A DNA stretch of 9,450 nt, taken from Lysobacterales bacterium (GTDB lineage Bacteria > Pseudomonadota > Gammaproteobacteria > Xanthomonadales > SZUA-36). The notes beneath the pieces were generated by a model that did not search any database, was not told the DNA's origin, and saw only the letters and a list, made by a program, of their open reading frames with translations. The position numbers and the translations under genes are program-made. Positions 1 through 6,752 of this stretch are shown in pieces. Location: NCBI GenBank assembly GCA_026193295.1, contig JAPHSB010000439.1, forward strand, positions 1 through 9,450, read 5' to 3'. Positions within the stretch are counted from its first letter, which is position 1. Each line of letters opens with the position of its first letter.

Positions 1-1043
1 ATGGCCGGCACGATCGCCAGCGCCTGCAATGAAGCCGTCATGCCACGGATCAGCGGCGCCTTGGTCAGCTGCAGATCCCGCTGATAGCCCGACGGCAGCG
101 AAAGCACGGACTGGATTTCGACAATCGCCGCTTCGACCGTTGCCGCACGCCCGCGCAGCAACTCCACGACATCCGGGTTGGTCTTGTTTGGCATGATGGA
201 GGAGCCCGTGGTATAGGCCTCCGGCAGGGCCACGAAACTGAACTCACTGGTGGTGAACAGACTGAGGTCCCAGGCCAGGCGACGCAAGTCCTGCATCGCA
301 TGCGAAACCGCCTGCAGGGTGAGCAACTCGAACTTCCCGCGACTGTTCTGCGCATACATCGGGTTGACCTGCAGCCGGCTGAACCCCAGCTCGCGCGCCA
401 CCCCGTCGCGGTCCAGTGGCAGGTTGACGCCATAACCGGCCGCGGTGCCCAACGGGCTGCAGTCCACCACCTCGAGCGTGTTCGCCGCCAGCAAGAGATT
501 GTCGCTGAACGCTTCGGCAAAAGCCCCCATCCACAGGCCGACGCTGGACGGCACCGCGCGCTGCAGATGGGTGTAGCCGGGCATCGGCAGATCGGCGTGC
601 TGCTCCGCCTTCCGGAGGCACGCCAGGGCGATCCGGCCATTGAGCTCGACCAGGCGGTGCAGACGGTCCTTGAGATAAAGCCGCGTGGCCACCGCCACCT
701 GGTCGTTGCGGCTGCGGCCGGTATGGACTTTGGCGCCCATTTCGCCCGCCCGCTCCGTCAGGTACATCTCGATGGCGGAGTGGCCGTCTTCGAAGCGCTC
801 ATCCAGCGCGAAGACTCCATCCCTGAATTCCTGCTGCAATTGTTCGAGAAGCTCCACCAGGCGGCCGCTCTCGGCCTCGCCCAGGATCCCGATACGCGCC
901 AGGCCGCGCACATGCGCCGCCGTCGCCTGGATATCAAACGGAAAGAGTTCACGATCCAGCAGGACGTCTTCGCCCGCCAGGAACTGCATGATGGATTCAT
1001 CCGCCGCCGCGCCCCCGCCCGACTGCCACACATACTGTTTCAT
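1..1043 (-). CDS. argH: Argininosuccinate lyase, 3' end cut by window edge
   Basis: Last step of arginine synthesis: cytosolic cleavage of argininosuccinate to arginine and fumarate. I translated the frame by hand; it is open from the ATG at 1043-1041 to base 1, giving 347 residues. Members of the family are usually about 430-460 residues, so roughly 85-110 C-terminal residues lie beyond the left edge. Family motifs seen: HTGRSRNDQV (residues 107-116), GYTHLQRAVP with the conserved His159, LGTAAGYGVNLP (198-209), and the fumarase/aspartase superfamily signature GSSIMPNKTNP (280-290), whose serine loop carries the catalytic Ser. The start overlaps the argC stop by four bases (ATGA) and is preceded by a strong ribosome binding site, GGGAGG at 1055-1050, six bases before the ATG. 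It is the last gene visible in the operon. The protein closely resembles what I recall of the Xanthomonas enzyme. Confidence 0.97.
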   Translation of the reverse strand, partial: MKQYVWQSGGGAAADESIMQFLAGEDVLLDRELFPFDIQATAAHVRGLARIGILGEAESGRLVELLEQLQQEFRDGVFALDERFEDGHSAIEMYLTERAGEMGAKVHTGRSRNDQVAVATRLYLKDRLHRLVELNGRIALACLRKAEQHADLPMPGYTHLQRAVPSSVGLWMGAFAEAFSDNLLLAANTLEVVDCSPLGTAAGYGVNLPLDRDGVARELGFSRLQVNPMYAQNSRGKFELLTLQAVSHAMQDLRRLAWDLSLFTTSEFSFVALPEAYTTGSSIMPNKTNPDVVELLRGRAATVEAAIVEIQSVLSLPSGYQRDLQLTKAPLIRGMTASLQALAIVPA

Positions 1044-2005
1044 CTCTCGCCTCCCTCGCCTACTTCCAATCCGGCCAGCGCGTCCAGTCCAAAAGCCAGG
1101 TTGAGATTCTGCACGGCCTGCGTGGCCGCACCCTTCAGCAGGTTGTCAAGCACCGCGACCAGCGAAACCCTGGCGGGATGGGCCTTACTGGCGGCAAATC
1201 CGCCGATGATGACCCCGTGGCGCCCACGGATTTCTTTCACCTCCGGGATATCTGCCCGGACTTCAACCAAGGGGCTTCCGGCATAGTAGTCGCGGAACAG
1301 GGTCAGCAACTCCTGCTCGGTTCGTCCCTCGATCAGTTCCGCCGCAACCGTCATGCTGATGCCCCGGAAGAAGGAAGCCACGTGCGGCAGGAAACGGATG
1401 TCGTGGGCGAGGTGATGCGTGACCTCTCTTTCATGCACGTGATCCACCAGCGTGTAGGGCAGCAGGTTGTCTTCCAGCACCTGCGGGTCATTGCGGCGCG
1501 ACGGTGCCGTGCCCGCGCCGCTGTAACCCGAAACCCCGAAGGCCGCGGGCGTGCCCACCAACTGGCCGACCAGTGGGGCCAGGGCAAGCTGGGCCGCGGT
1601 CGCATAGCAGCCGGGGTTGGCAATACGGCGCGCATGGGCCAAGCGGTCGGCGAAGCGCTCGGGTTGCCCGTAGGCCCAGGTCGGGTCGAAACGGTAGTCG
1701 GCACTCAAATCCACGATTACGGTCTCTGGCCGGACCCGATCCAGGACCTCGACATATCCGGCCGCCGCGCCGTTGGGGAGCGCGAGCACGCAGGCGTCGG
1801 CCTGCAACCGGGCGAGGGCCTGCGGTTGAATATCGGAAAACTCGAGTTTGCTGCCTTCCATGCCCTCGATATGGGCGCTGACTTTCTGGCCGGCCGCACT
1901 GCCCGAACCGACCGCGACCAGTTCGAAATTCGGGTGACGGTGCAACAGCGGCAGCAGTTCAGCGCCGGTATGGCCGCGGGCGCCGACGACGATGGTCTTA
2001 AACAT
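1040..2005 (-). CDS. argC: N-acetyl-gamma-glutamyl-phosphate reductase
   Basis: NADPH-dependent reduction of N-acetylglutamyl phosphate to N-acetylglutamate semialdehyde, the third step of the pathway; cytosolic. The protein has 321 residues, the size of the type 1 ArgC group. An N-terminal Rossmann nucleotide-binding loop GARGHTGAEL lies at residues 8-17. The catalytic cysteine is Cys133 in NPGCYATAAQ, and a His pair in DHVHEREV (His189/His191) lies where the family has its catalytic His. PYTLVDH and the glycine-rich GVSGYSGAGT (157-166) are also typical. The ATG at 2005-2003 overlaps the end of the upstream kinase/synthase gene by eight bases (ATGTTTAA), and its TGA overlaps the argH start by four, so coupling to both neighbours is likely. 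GAGGA sits only two bases before the ATG, closer than usual. The product of the upstream enzyme is this protein's substrate. Confidence 0.97.
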   Translation of the reverse strand: MFKTIVVGARGHTGAELLPLLHRHPNFELVAVGSGSAAGQKVSAHIEGMEGSKLEFSDIQPQALARLQADACVLALPNGAAAGYVEVLDRVRPETVIVDLSADYRFDPTWAYGQPERFADRLAHARRIANPGCYATAAQLALAPLVGQLVGTPAAFGVSGYSGAGTAPSRRNDPQVLEDNLLPYTLVDHVHEREVTHHLAHDIRFLPHVASFFRGISMTVAAELIEGRTEQELLTLFRDYYAGSPLVEVRADIPEVKEIRGRHGVIIGGFAASKAHPARVSLVAVLDNLLKGAATQAVQNLNLAFGLDALAGLEVGEGGER

Positions 2006-3317
2006 GTTCCTCGTCCAACCAGCTGAGTGGCCGCGTGAGGCTGTCGACTTTGCAGCGGCGGATGCGTTCGAAGTCCTTCAGCCCCTTGGTGAAAGCCACC
2101 CACTGTTTCTCCGTGTAACTCGATTCCGTCTGCTCGAAGTACCACTGCGTAACCGGATTATCCACCCGTGACCGCCAATAGAGCTTCGGGCAGCGTTTCA
2201 CCAGGGCCTGCCATACCGCGGCGCCAAGGCCTGCGCCCTGCGCTTCCGGGGTAACCGCGAATTTGTCCAGGTACGGGATGCCGTCCACACCCTTCAGTAC
2301 GATTGCCATGGCGCCGAAGGATTCACTGGCAAGCACGCACTCGATGGGCAGTTGGTCGAAATAGTCCGGCTTCAGCCGGCGACTGAAACTCGTTTCCAGC
2401 AGGTGCCGGGTCCGCTCCCTGGATGCGTCGTCGAACTGGTCAAACTCCAGGATCCGCTCGCCTTTGCGGATCAGCGTGCCGGCGCCGCGGTGCGTGAACA
2501 GCTCCCGCGCCAGGCTGTCCACGGAGGTGATGGACACCGAGGCGGTATCCGGGAGCTTCGATAGAATCTGCTCGATCTGCTCGAGCTTGAGCTTCATGCC
2601 GGAATGAACCCAGGGCTGCTGCATCAGCCAGTCATAATCCGTGCGAAGACTGATCGCGGAGATGACCCGGCCGGCCTCGTCGAGCAAGCCCCCGGTCTCG
2701 GTCAGGAAGATGATCTTGTGCGGGTTCAGGGTCCAGATCAACTCCCTGGCGGCGAAGTCAGCGTTGATGTTCAGGACCTGGCCGGTTTTGCTTTCGCCCA
2801 GGCAGGCAACCACCGGCATCTGCCCACCGGCGACGGCATCGCGGATCGCCTCCAGGTCGACCCTGTGAATGTCACCGACCAACCCCAGCGCCTCCTGGTC
2901 CAGGTAATCGCATTCGAAAACCCCGTGCTGGATACCCTCTGCCCGCACGCCTTCTTTTTCCAGGGCGGTGACAAGCTGTCGATTCACCCGATAGACGACC
3001 GGGCGCGCCACCTCCATCACTTCCGGCGTCGTCACCCGCAAACCCTCGTGCTTGACCGTCGGCACGTTGGCGGCCAGCAAGGCGGCATCGAGTTGCGGGC
3101 CGGCCCCGTGCAGGACGATCGGCACCAGTCCAAGGTTGTGCAGGAAGGCCAGCGCGTCGGCCAACGGCTCGAGTTGGTGCTCGATGAGCGCACCGCCGAT
3201 CTTGATCACGGCGAAATTGAGCTCGTCTTCGCTGTACTGCGTCAGGTAATAACGTGCTTCGCGGCTGGCGCCAAGCTGGCTCAGTACCTGTTTTACGATG
3301 GTGCGGATTTCAGTCAT
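1998..3317 (-). CDS. argB: Bifunctional N-acetylglutamate kinase/synthase (NAGK-NAGS fusion)
   Basis: Carries out the first two pathway steps in one polypeptide: acetyl-CoA-dependent acetylation of glutamate and ATP-dependent phosphorylation of the product. With the ATG at 3317 it has 439 residues. The N-terminal amino acid kinase domain (about 35-285) shows KIGGAL (39-44), HGAG (70-73), NINADFAARE (183-192), HSGMK (238-242) and HRGAGTL (276-282). The C-terminal GNAT acetyltransferase domain (about 300-435) has PYLDKFAVTPEAQGAGLG, in which QGAGLG (360-365) is the acetyl-CoA pyrophosphate loop. This architecture is that of the bacterial NAGS/K enzymes related to vertebrate NAGS, studied from Maricaulis and Xanthomonas. 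Residues 1-25 form a probable amphipathic helix like that of arginine-inhibited NAGKs, so feedback inhibition by arginine is plausible (inference). A TTG three bases upstream is possible, but the ATG is preferred. It overlaps argE by eight bases (ATGACTGA). No clear ribosome binding site is seen, consistent with coupling. Confidence 0.95.
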   Translation of the reverse strand: MTEIRTIVKQVLSQLGASREARYYLTQYSEDELNFAVIKIGGALIEHQLEPLADALAFLHNLGLVPIVLHGAGPQLDAALLAANVPTVKHEGLRVTTPEVMEVARPVVYRVNRQLVTALEKEGVRAEGIQHGVFECDYLDQEALGLVGDIHRVDLEAIRDAVAGGQMPVVACLGESKTGQVLNINADFAARELIWTLNPHKIIFLTETGGLLDEAGRVISAISLRTDYDWLMQQPWVHSGMKLKLEQIEQILSKLPDTASVSITSVDSLARELFTHRGAGTLIRKGERILEFDQFDDASRERTRHLLETSFSRRLKPDYFDQLPIECVLASESFGAMAIVLKGVDGIPYLDKFAVTPEAQGAGLGAAVWQALVKRCPKLYWRSRVDNPVTQWYFEQTESSYTEKQWVAFTKGLKDFERIRRCKVDSLTRPLSWLDEEHV

Positions 3318-4395
3318 CAAATTTTACCAGTTTTCCATAGAGATCAAGGGCATGCTGCAGTTGCGCCAACGCTACCCATTCGTCTGTCTGGTGGGCCTGG
3401 GCGATGTGGCCCGGGCCGAGGACAACAGCCGGTAGTCCGGCAGCGGAAAACAGGGTGGCCTCCGTCCAGAAATCGACCGCGTCGCCTATGGGCAGTTGCC
3501 GCGCCCCACACCATGCCCGCGCCTCGCGGTCACTCTGTCCCGGTGCGGGCAATGGTTCGCCACGGAACGGGACTTCCCAGTCCATGCGTGCATCAGCATC
3601 AGCGCAACCCCTGATCTCCTGCAGGAACGCTTCGCTGGATTCGCCCGGCCGCAGGCGCGCGCTCCAGTGCACGAAGGCGCTGCCGGCAATCACGTTGCTC
3701 TTGGTGCCGCCCTGGACAAGGCCTATGTTCAGGCAGGTTCCAGCATCTTCGGGCGTGGTTTTTTTGGCTTCGGCCAGTTGCACCGCCCGCGCCGCCCAGC
3801 GGGCCATCTGGTGATTGGCATTTTCCCGCAGGGCCCGCGCTTCCGAAGAATGCCCCGGCGTTCCATGAAACCGGGTTTTCACCGACAGGAAGCCGCGATG
3901 CCCCAGCACGGCCTTGCAGGACGTGGGTTCCGCCACGACCACCTGCTCGTAGCGATCGGCCTCGCCGGTTTCCAGAAAGCGCTCAACACAGCAACCACCC
4001 GCCCCTTCCTCGTCGCTGGTGAACAGCAGCGCAAGGTTTCCGGCACCCTGTTGAGCCAGGGTCAGCAGCGCGGCCGCCGCGCCCTTGATGTCGCAGGCGC
4101 CCCTGCCATAAGCGCGGCCGCCCTCGACCCTGAGCCGGTGCGGGTCACTGCTCCAGTCTGCTCCGACCGGCACGGTGTCGAGATGGACGTTGAACAGCAC
4201 CTTCGGCCTGCCCCGCACGGCATACCACGTGACATGGCCGTCGCCGTGGTCCCAGGTGCGGACCTCGAAGGATGTGCCGGTCGCTTCGCTGCAGTAACCG
4301 AAAATCGGCGAGTCGCCATCGATGGCCCGCGGCGGATTCTGCGTATCGAACGCGACCAGGGCTTCGAGGTGGGACAGCAACCGGGATTCGCTCAC
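3310..4395 (-). CDS. argE: M20-family deacetylase, probable N-acetyl-L-citrulline deacetylase
   Basis: Zinc-dependent amidohydrolase of the ArgE/DapE (M20) family, 361 residues, cytosolic. Probable metal ligands are His71 (HLDTVP 71-76), Asp102 (GACDIKGAAAA), Glu130 (SDEEG), Glu156 (VVAEPTS) and His335 (IAQAHQTDEW). Asp73 and Glu129 take the catalytic positions, and a dimerisation lid domain lies at about 165-280. Because the neighbouring carbamoyltransferase is of the acetylornithine-specific type, the physiological substrate is most likely N-acetylcitrulline rather than N-acetylornithine, as in Xanthomonas campestris; this comes from context and recalled similarity (for example DAVDFWTEATLFSAAG at 305-320). 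The start is GTG, overlapping the argG stop by four bases (GTGA). There is no strong Shine-Dalgarno sequence, so re-initiation by ribosomes leaving argG is likely. Activity on acetylornithine cannot be ruled out from sequence alone. Confidence 0.92.
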   Translation of the reverse strand: MSESRLLSHLEALVAFDTQNPPRAIDGDSPIFGYCSEATGTSFEVRTWDHGDGHVTWYAVRGRPKVLFNVHLDTVPVGADWSSDPHRLRVEGGRAYGRGACDIKGAAAALLTLAQQGAGNLALLFTSDEEGAGGCCVERFLETGEADRYEQVVVAEPTSCKAVLGHRGFLSVKTRFHGTPGHSSEARALRENANHQMARWAARAVQLAEAKKTTPEDAGTCLNIGLVQGGTKSNVIAGSAFVHWSARLRPGESSEAFLQEIRGCADADARMDWEVPFRGEPLPAPGQSDREARAWCGARQLPIGDAVDFWTEATLFSAAGLPAVVLGPGHIAQAHQTDEWVALAQLQHALDLYGKLVKFDD

Positions 4396-5591
4396 TGGCG
4401 ACGGCCCCGGACCTTTCCAGCCAGCGTCGTGCTCTGACCCAGCAGCTTGATAAAACCGACCGCCTCTTCCGGCGTCCAGTCGGCACTCTGTGCATACACC
4501 GCCTCGGGATTGTGCAATCGCCAGGGTGTATCCACGGCCACCGCGGTGACCACGCCGCCTTCGGTGTACAGGACGACCTCACCGGTAACCACCTGCTGCG
4601 AACTGCGCAGGTAGGCCTCGAGATCCTGTTTGTGCGGTTCGTAGAAGAACCCGGTGTAAACCAGCTCTGCCCAGCGATTGCTGATTTGCTGGCGAAACTG
4701 GTTCTGAAAACGGGTGTTCACCGCATCCTCCAGCGCCTGGTGCGCCATCAGCAGCGCGTCGATGCCGGGGCATTCGAAGGCGATACGACCCTTGAGGCCA
4801 ATGGTCACGTCACCGGTGTAGACATGCCGGCCGACCCCCCAGGGTCCCAACCGCTCATTCAGAGACTTGAGAATGTCCGGACCGGGAAGGCTCTGTCCGT
4901 CCAGGCTGCGCGCGACACCCTGTTCGAACCCAATTCGAACCTCAAGGGACCCCTGCGGCCAATCGGCCCGGCTGGCAGTCATGGTCCATGCGTCATCGGA
5001 GGGCGGCTGGAAGCGATCGATTTCACTGCCGGAAATCGTGACACCGAGCAGGTTTTCATTGATCGAGTAGCGGCTGGCCGAGGCGGCTACCTCGATGCCG
5101 GCCTCCGCCATGACCTTCAACTCGTAGTCGCGCACAGCGCGAACCCGGGACTGCAGGTCGCGGATGGGCGCATGAATTTCGTAATCGCCCAGGCTCCGCA
5201 CGGTCTGGTCGAAACGCAGCTGGTCATTGCCCATCCCGGTGCAGCCGTGGGCGAAGTGCCGCGTGCCGAGCGTGTCGCAGAGCTCCAGGCAACGCTTGAC
5301 GATCAGGTAGCGGTCGGAGCACAGCAGGGGATACTCGCCCAGCATGCGCGCATGGCTCCAGACCAGCGGCACGACGAACTCGTCCCACATCTCCCGGGCC
5401 GCGTCAATTTCATGGTGTTGCGCAGCGCCCAGGCTGGCCGCCCGCTTGCTGATGTAGGCCTTCCCGGCGGCATCCACGCCACCGGAGTCGATGAAGGCCG
5501 TATGCACCTCGAACCCTTTCTGCACCAGGTCGAGCACGCAGTAACTGGTGTCCAGGCCACCGGAAAAAGCCAATACGATCTTTTCGGTCAT
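4392..5591 (-). CDS. argG: Argininosuccinate synthase
   Basis: ATP-dependent condensation of citrulline with aspartate to give argininosuccinate; cytosolic. It has 399 residues, the normal length for the shorter bacterial ArgG type. The N-terminal PP-loop AFSGGLDTS is at residues 8-16. HGCTGMGNDQLRFD matches the family's GATGKGNDQVRFE motif but has Cys and Met replacing Ala and Lys, as I recall for Xanthomonas ArgG. Further family stretches are YSINENLLG, YTGDVTIGLKGR and YAQSADWTPEEA. The open frame continues 29 codons upstream into argF', but the ATG at 5591-5589 is chosen because the PP-loop then sits at the usual distance from the N terminus and GGGA lies seven bases upstream (5602-5599). 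Only one base separates the argF' stop from this ATG, and the TGA overlaps the argE GTG. Confidence 0.97.
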   Translation of the reverse strand: MTEKIVLAFSGGLDTSYCVLDLVQKGFEVHTAFIDSGGVDAAGKAYISKRAASLGAAQHHEIDAAREMWDEFVVPLVWSHARMLGEYPLLCSDRYLIVKRCLELCDTLGTRHFAHGCTGMGNDQLRFDQTVRSLGDYEIHAPIRDLQSRVRAVRDYELKVMAEAGIEVAASASRYSINENLLGVTISGSEIDRFQPPSDDAWTMTASRADWPQGSLEVRIGFEQGVARSLDGQSLPGPDILKSLNERLGPWGVGRHVYTGDVTIGLKGRIAFECPGIDALLMAHQALEDAVNTRFQNQFRQQISNRWAELVYTGFFYEPHKQDLEAYLRSSQQVVTGEVVLYTEGGVVTAVAVDTPWRLHNPEAVYAQSADWTPEEAVGFIKLLGQSTTLAGKVRGRRQ

Positions 5592-5592
5592 A

Positions 5593-6591
5593 TCAATGTC
5601 CCAACAGGTTGAGCATGATCGCCTTCTGAACGTGCAAGCGGTTTTCCGCTTCATCCAGGGCGACGCAGTAATCGGCATTCATGACGCCGTCGGTGGCCTT
5701 GACGTTTCGCCGCAGTGGCAGGCAATGGCTGAACAGGGCATTGTTGGTCAGCGCCATCTTGGTCTCGTCCACCATGAAGTTCCTGTATTTTTGGCGCAAA
5801 GCCCATTCCTCTTCCGGACGTCCATAGTATGGCAAGGCGCCCCAGCTCTTGGCATACACGACATCCACTTCGCTGTAGGCGTCGTCGATGTCATGCATCA
5901 CACGAAATGATCCGCCGCTTTCTTCGGCGAACTGCGCGGCGGCGGACTCGAATTGCGAATCCAGCCGGTAGGCTTCTTCCGGGCACAGCAGGGTGACGTC
6001 CATCCCGAACTTGCTGGCGATCAATAATGCGGAATTGGCCACCGCCGTGTTCAGCGGCCGCGGGTGCCAGGTCCAGGTCAGCAGGAACTTGCGGTTTTGC
6101 ACCGTGCCCAGCTTCTCCTTGAGGGTCATCATCAGAGCCAGTTCCTGGCAGGGATGGACAATGGTCTCCATGTTGACGACAGGCACCGTCGAATACCGCG
6201 CCAGCGCGCGGATCACCGCGTCCTCGCGATCGACTTCCCAGTCCTCGAACAGCGGAAAGGCACGCAGCGCGATGAGGTCACAATAGCGCGACAGCACGCC
6301 GGCCACCTCGGAGATATGCTCCTCCGCTTCGCCGTTCATAACGGCGCCGGGCTCGAACTCAACACCCCAGGCGTCCTTGCCTGGCTGCAGCACGATGGCG
6401 ATGCCACCCAACTGCTGCATGCCCAGCTCGAAGGAGGTGCGCGTACGCAACGACGGATTGAGAAACAACATGGCGATAGACTTGCCGCGCAAATCGTCCC
6501 TTATGGGTTCCTTCTTGAGATCGGCCGCCAGGTTCAACAGGCTGTCCAACTGGTCCCGGGTCCAATCCACGGTGCTCAAAAAGTGCTGCAT
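5593..6591 (-). CDS. argF': N-acetylornithine carbamoyltransferase (AOTCase)
   Basis: Transfers the carbamoyl group from carbamoyl phosphate to N-acetylornithine, making N-acetylcitrulline; cytosolic, trimeric family. It has 332 residues. The carbamoyl-phosphate site is NPSLRTRTS (45-53), followed by HPCQE (146-150) and HCLPLRRNVKAT (289-300). Features of the acetylornithine-specific type rather than ordinary ArgF are Trp75 in GKDAW (equivalent to the Xanthomonas Trp that reaches into the neighbouring active site), Glu90 in EAEEH (equivalent to Glu92, the residue separating acetyl- from succinylornithine specificity) and Lys298 (equivalent to the carboxylated Lys302). These equivalences come from recalled Xanthomonas campestris sequence and structures. 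The ATG at 6591 has a good ribosome binding site, GGAGA at 6603-6599, seven bases upstream. As first structural gene of the operon it lies directly behind a leader peptide and terminator that probably control transcription of all six genes. Confidence 0.96.
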   Translation of the reverse strand: MQHFLSTVDWTRDQLDSLLNLAADLKKEPIRDDLRGKSIAMLFLNPSLRTRTSFELGMQQLGGIAIVLQPGKDAWGVEFEPGAVMNGEAEEHISEVAGVLSRYCDLIALRAFPLFEDWEVDREDAVIRALARYSTVPVVNMETIVHPCQELALMMTLKEKLGTVQNRKFLLTWTWHPRPLNTAVANSALLIASKFGMDVTLLCPEEAYRLDSQFESAAAQFAEESGGSFRVMHDIDDAYSEVDVVYAKSWGALPYYGRPEEEWALRQKYRNFMVDETKMALTNNALFSHCLPLRRNVKATDGVMNADYCVALDEAENRLHVQKAIMLNLLGH

Positions 6592-6608
6592 TCACGGTTC
6601 TCCAAATC

Positions 6609-6636
6609 AAAAAACCCAGCCACCGGCTGGGTTTTT
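6609..6636 (-). terminator. Intrinsic terminator (attenuator) in the argF' leader
   Basis: On the argF' strand, AAAAACCCAGCC (6636-6625), loop GGT, then GGCTGGGTTTTT (6621-6610) form a perfect 12-base inverted repeat with a 7-bp GC core, followed immediately by a run of six T (6614-6609). This is a canonical Rho-independent terminator, but it lies between the promoter and argF', ending 17 bases before the ATG and just before the ribosome binding site. No gene ends here on either strand, so a role in conditional termination fits best. The repeat also reads as a weaker terminator on the plus strand, where T5 follows the stem. Confidence 0.9.
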
Positions 6637-6678
6637 CTTATGACTTCATTAAAAACTGACTTACACGGCAACCCAGCC
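6625..6678 (-). promoter_or_regulatory. Antiterminator competing with the argF' attenuator
   Basis: The leader ORF contains GGCTGGGTT (6678-6670), the same sequence as the terminator's 3' arm. It can pair perfectly over nine bases with AACCCAGCC (6633-6625), the terminator's 5' arm. Allowing one bulged G (6679) adds CC (6681-6680) with GG (6624-6623). The two structures are mutually exclusive, as needed for an attenuator switch. A ribosome at the leader stop (6663-6661) would cover 6678-6670 and let the terminator form. A ribosome held at the Arg codons (6702-6697) would leave it free to pair. The pairing is visible; the regulatory outcome is inferred. Confidence 0.8.
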
Positions 6679-6741
6679 CGGATGTCCATTCCAGAATCGG
6701 CGCAGGTGGCGAAAACCGAGGGTGGCCTGACTGTTCATCAT
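6661..6741 (-). CDS. Putative 26-residue arginine-sensing leader peptide
   Basis: Short ORF with a double ATG (6741-6739 and 6738-6736) and a TAA at 6663-6661, lying between the predicted promoter and the attenuator. The central part reads GFRHLRRFW, with Arg codons CGC (6711-6709), CGC (6702-6700) and CGA (6699-6697); the last two are adjacent. Three Arg in 26 residues directly upstream of an arginine operon, with the stop codon just after the antiterminator strand, is the design of trp- and his-type leader peptides. No Shine-Dalgarno sequence precedes the ATG, but the predicted transcription start falls on or next to it, so it may be translated from a leaderless mRNA. The frame stays open upstream to 6903, yet nothing there looks like protein. 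The peptide is probably only a ribosome-position sensor. His (two) and Trp (two) codons are also present, but not adjacent. Confidence 0.72.
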   Translation of the reverse strand: MMNSQATLGFRHLRRFWNGHPGWVAV

Positions 6742-6752
6742 TCGGTTGAATG
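6739..6752. promoter_or_regulatory. Inverted repeat over the -10 box and start of the argF' leader
   Basis: CATTC-AACC-GAATG is a perfect 5-bp inverted repeat with a four-base spacer. It covers the last four bases of the proposed -10 box, the predicted transcription start and the first leader ATG. Its position would suit a repressor operator. The arms differ from the ArgR box (TGAAT-N4-ATTCA), so I do not assign it to ArgR. A repeat this short could be chance. Confidence 0.3.

Noticed and set aside
300..3614. Several long plus-strand frames (300-1286, 1178-2026, 2604-3614)
   Set aside because: All are antisense shadows of argH, argC, argB and argE, with no motif of their own.
4272..5612. 446-codon open frame on the plus strand
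   Set aside because: It lies antisense across argG and the start of argE, both of which have clear family motifs. Long antisense frames are common in GC-rich DNA and the translation shows no recognisable domain.
6610..6636. Terminator of a plus-strand gene
   Set aside because: No plus-strand gene ends here. The neighbouring gene is argF' on the minus strand, and the longer T run (six) is on that strand, so the hairpin belongs to the argF' leader.
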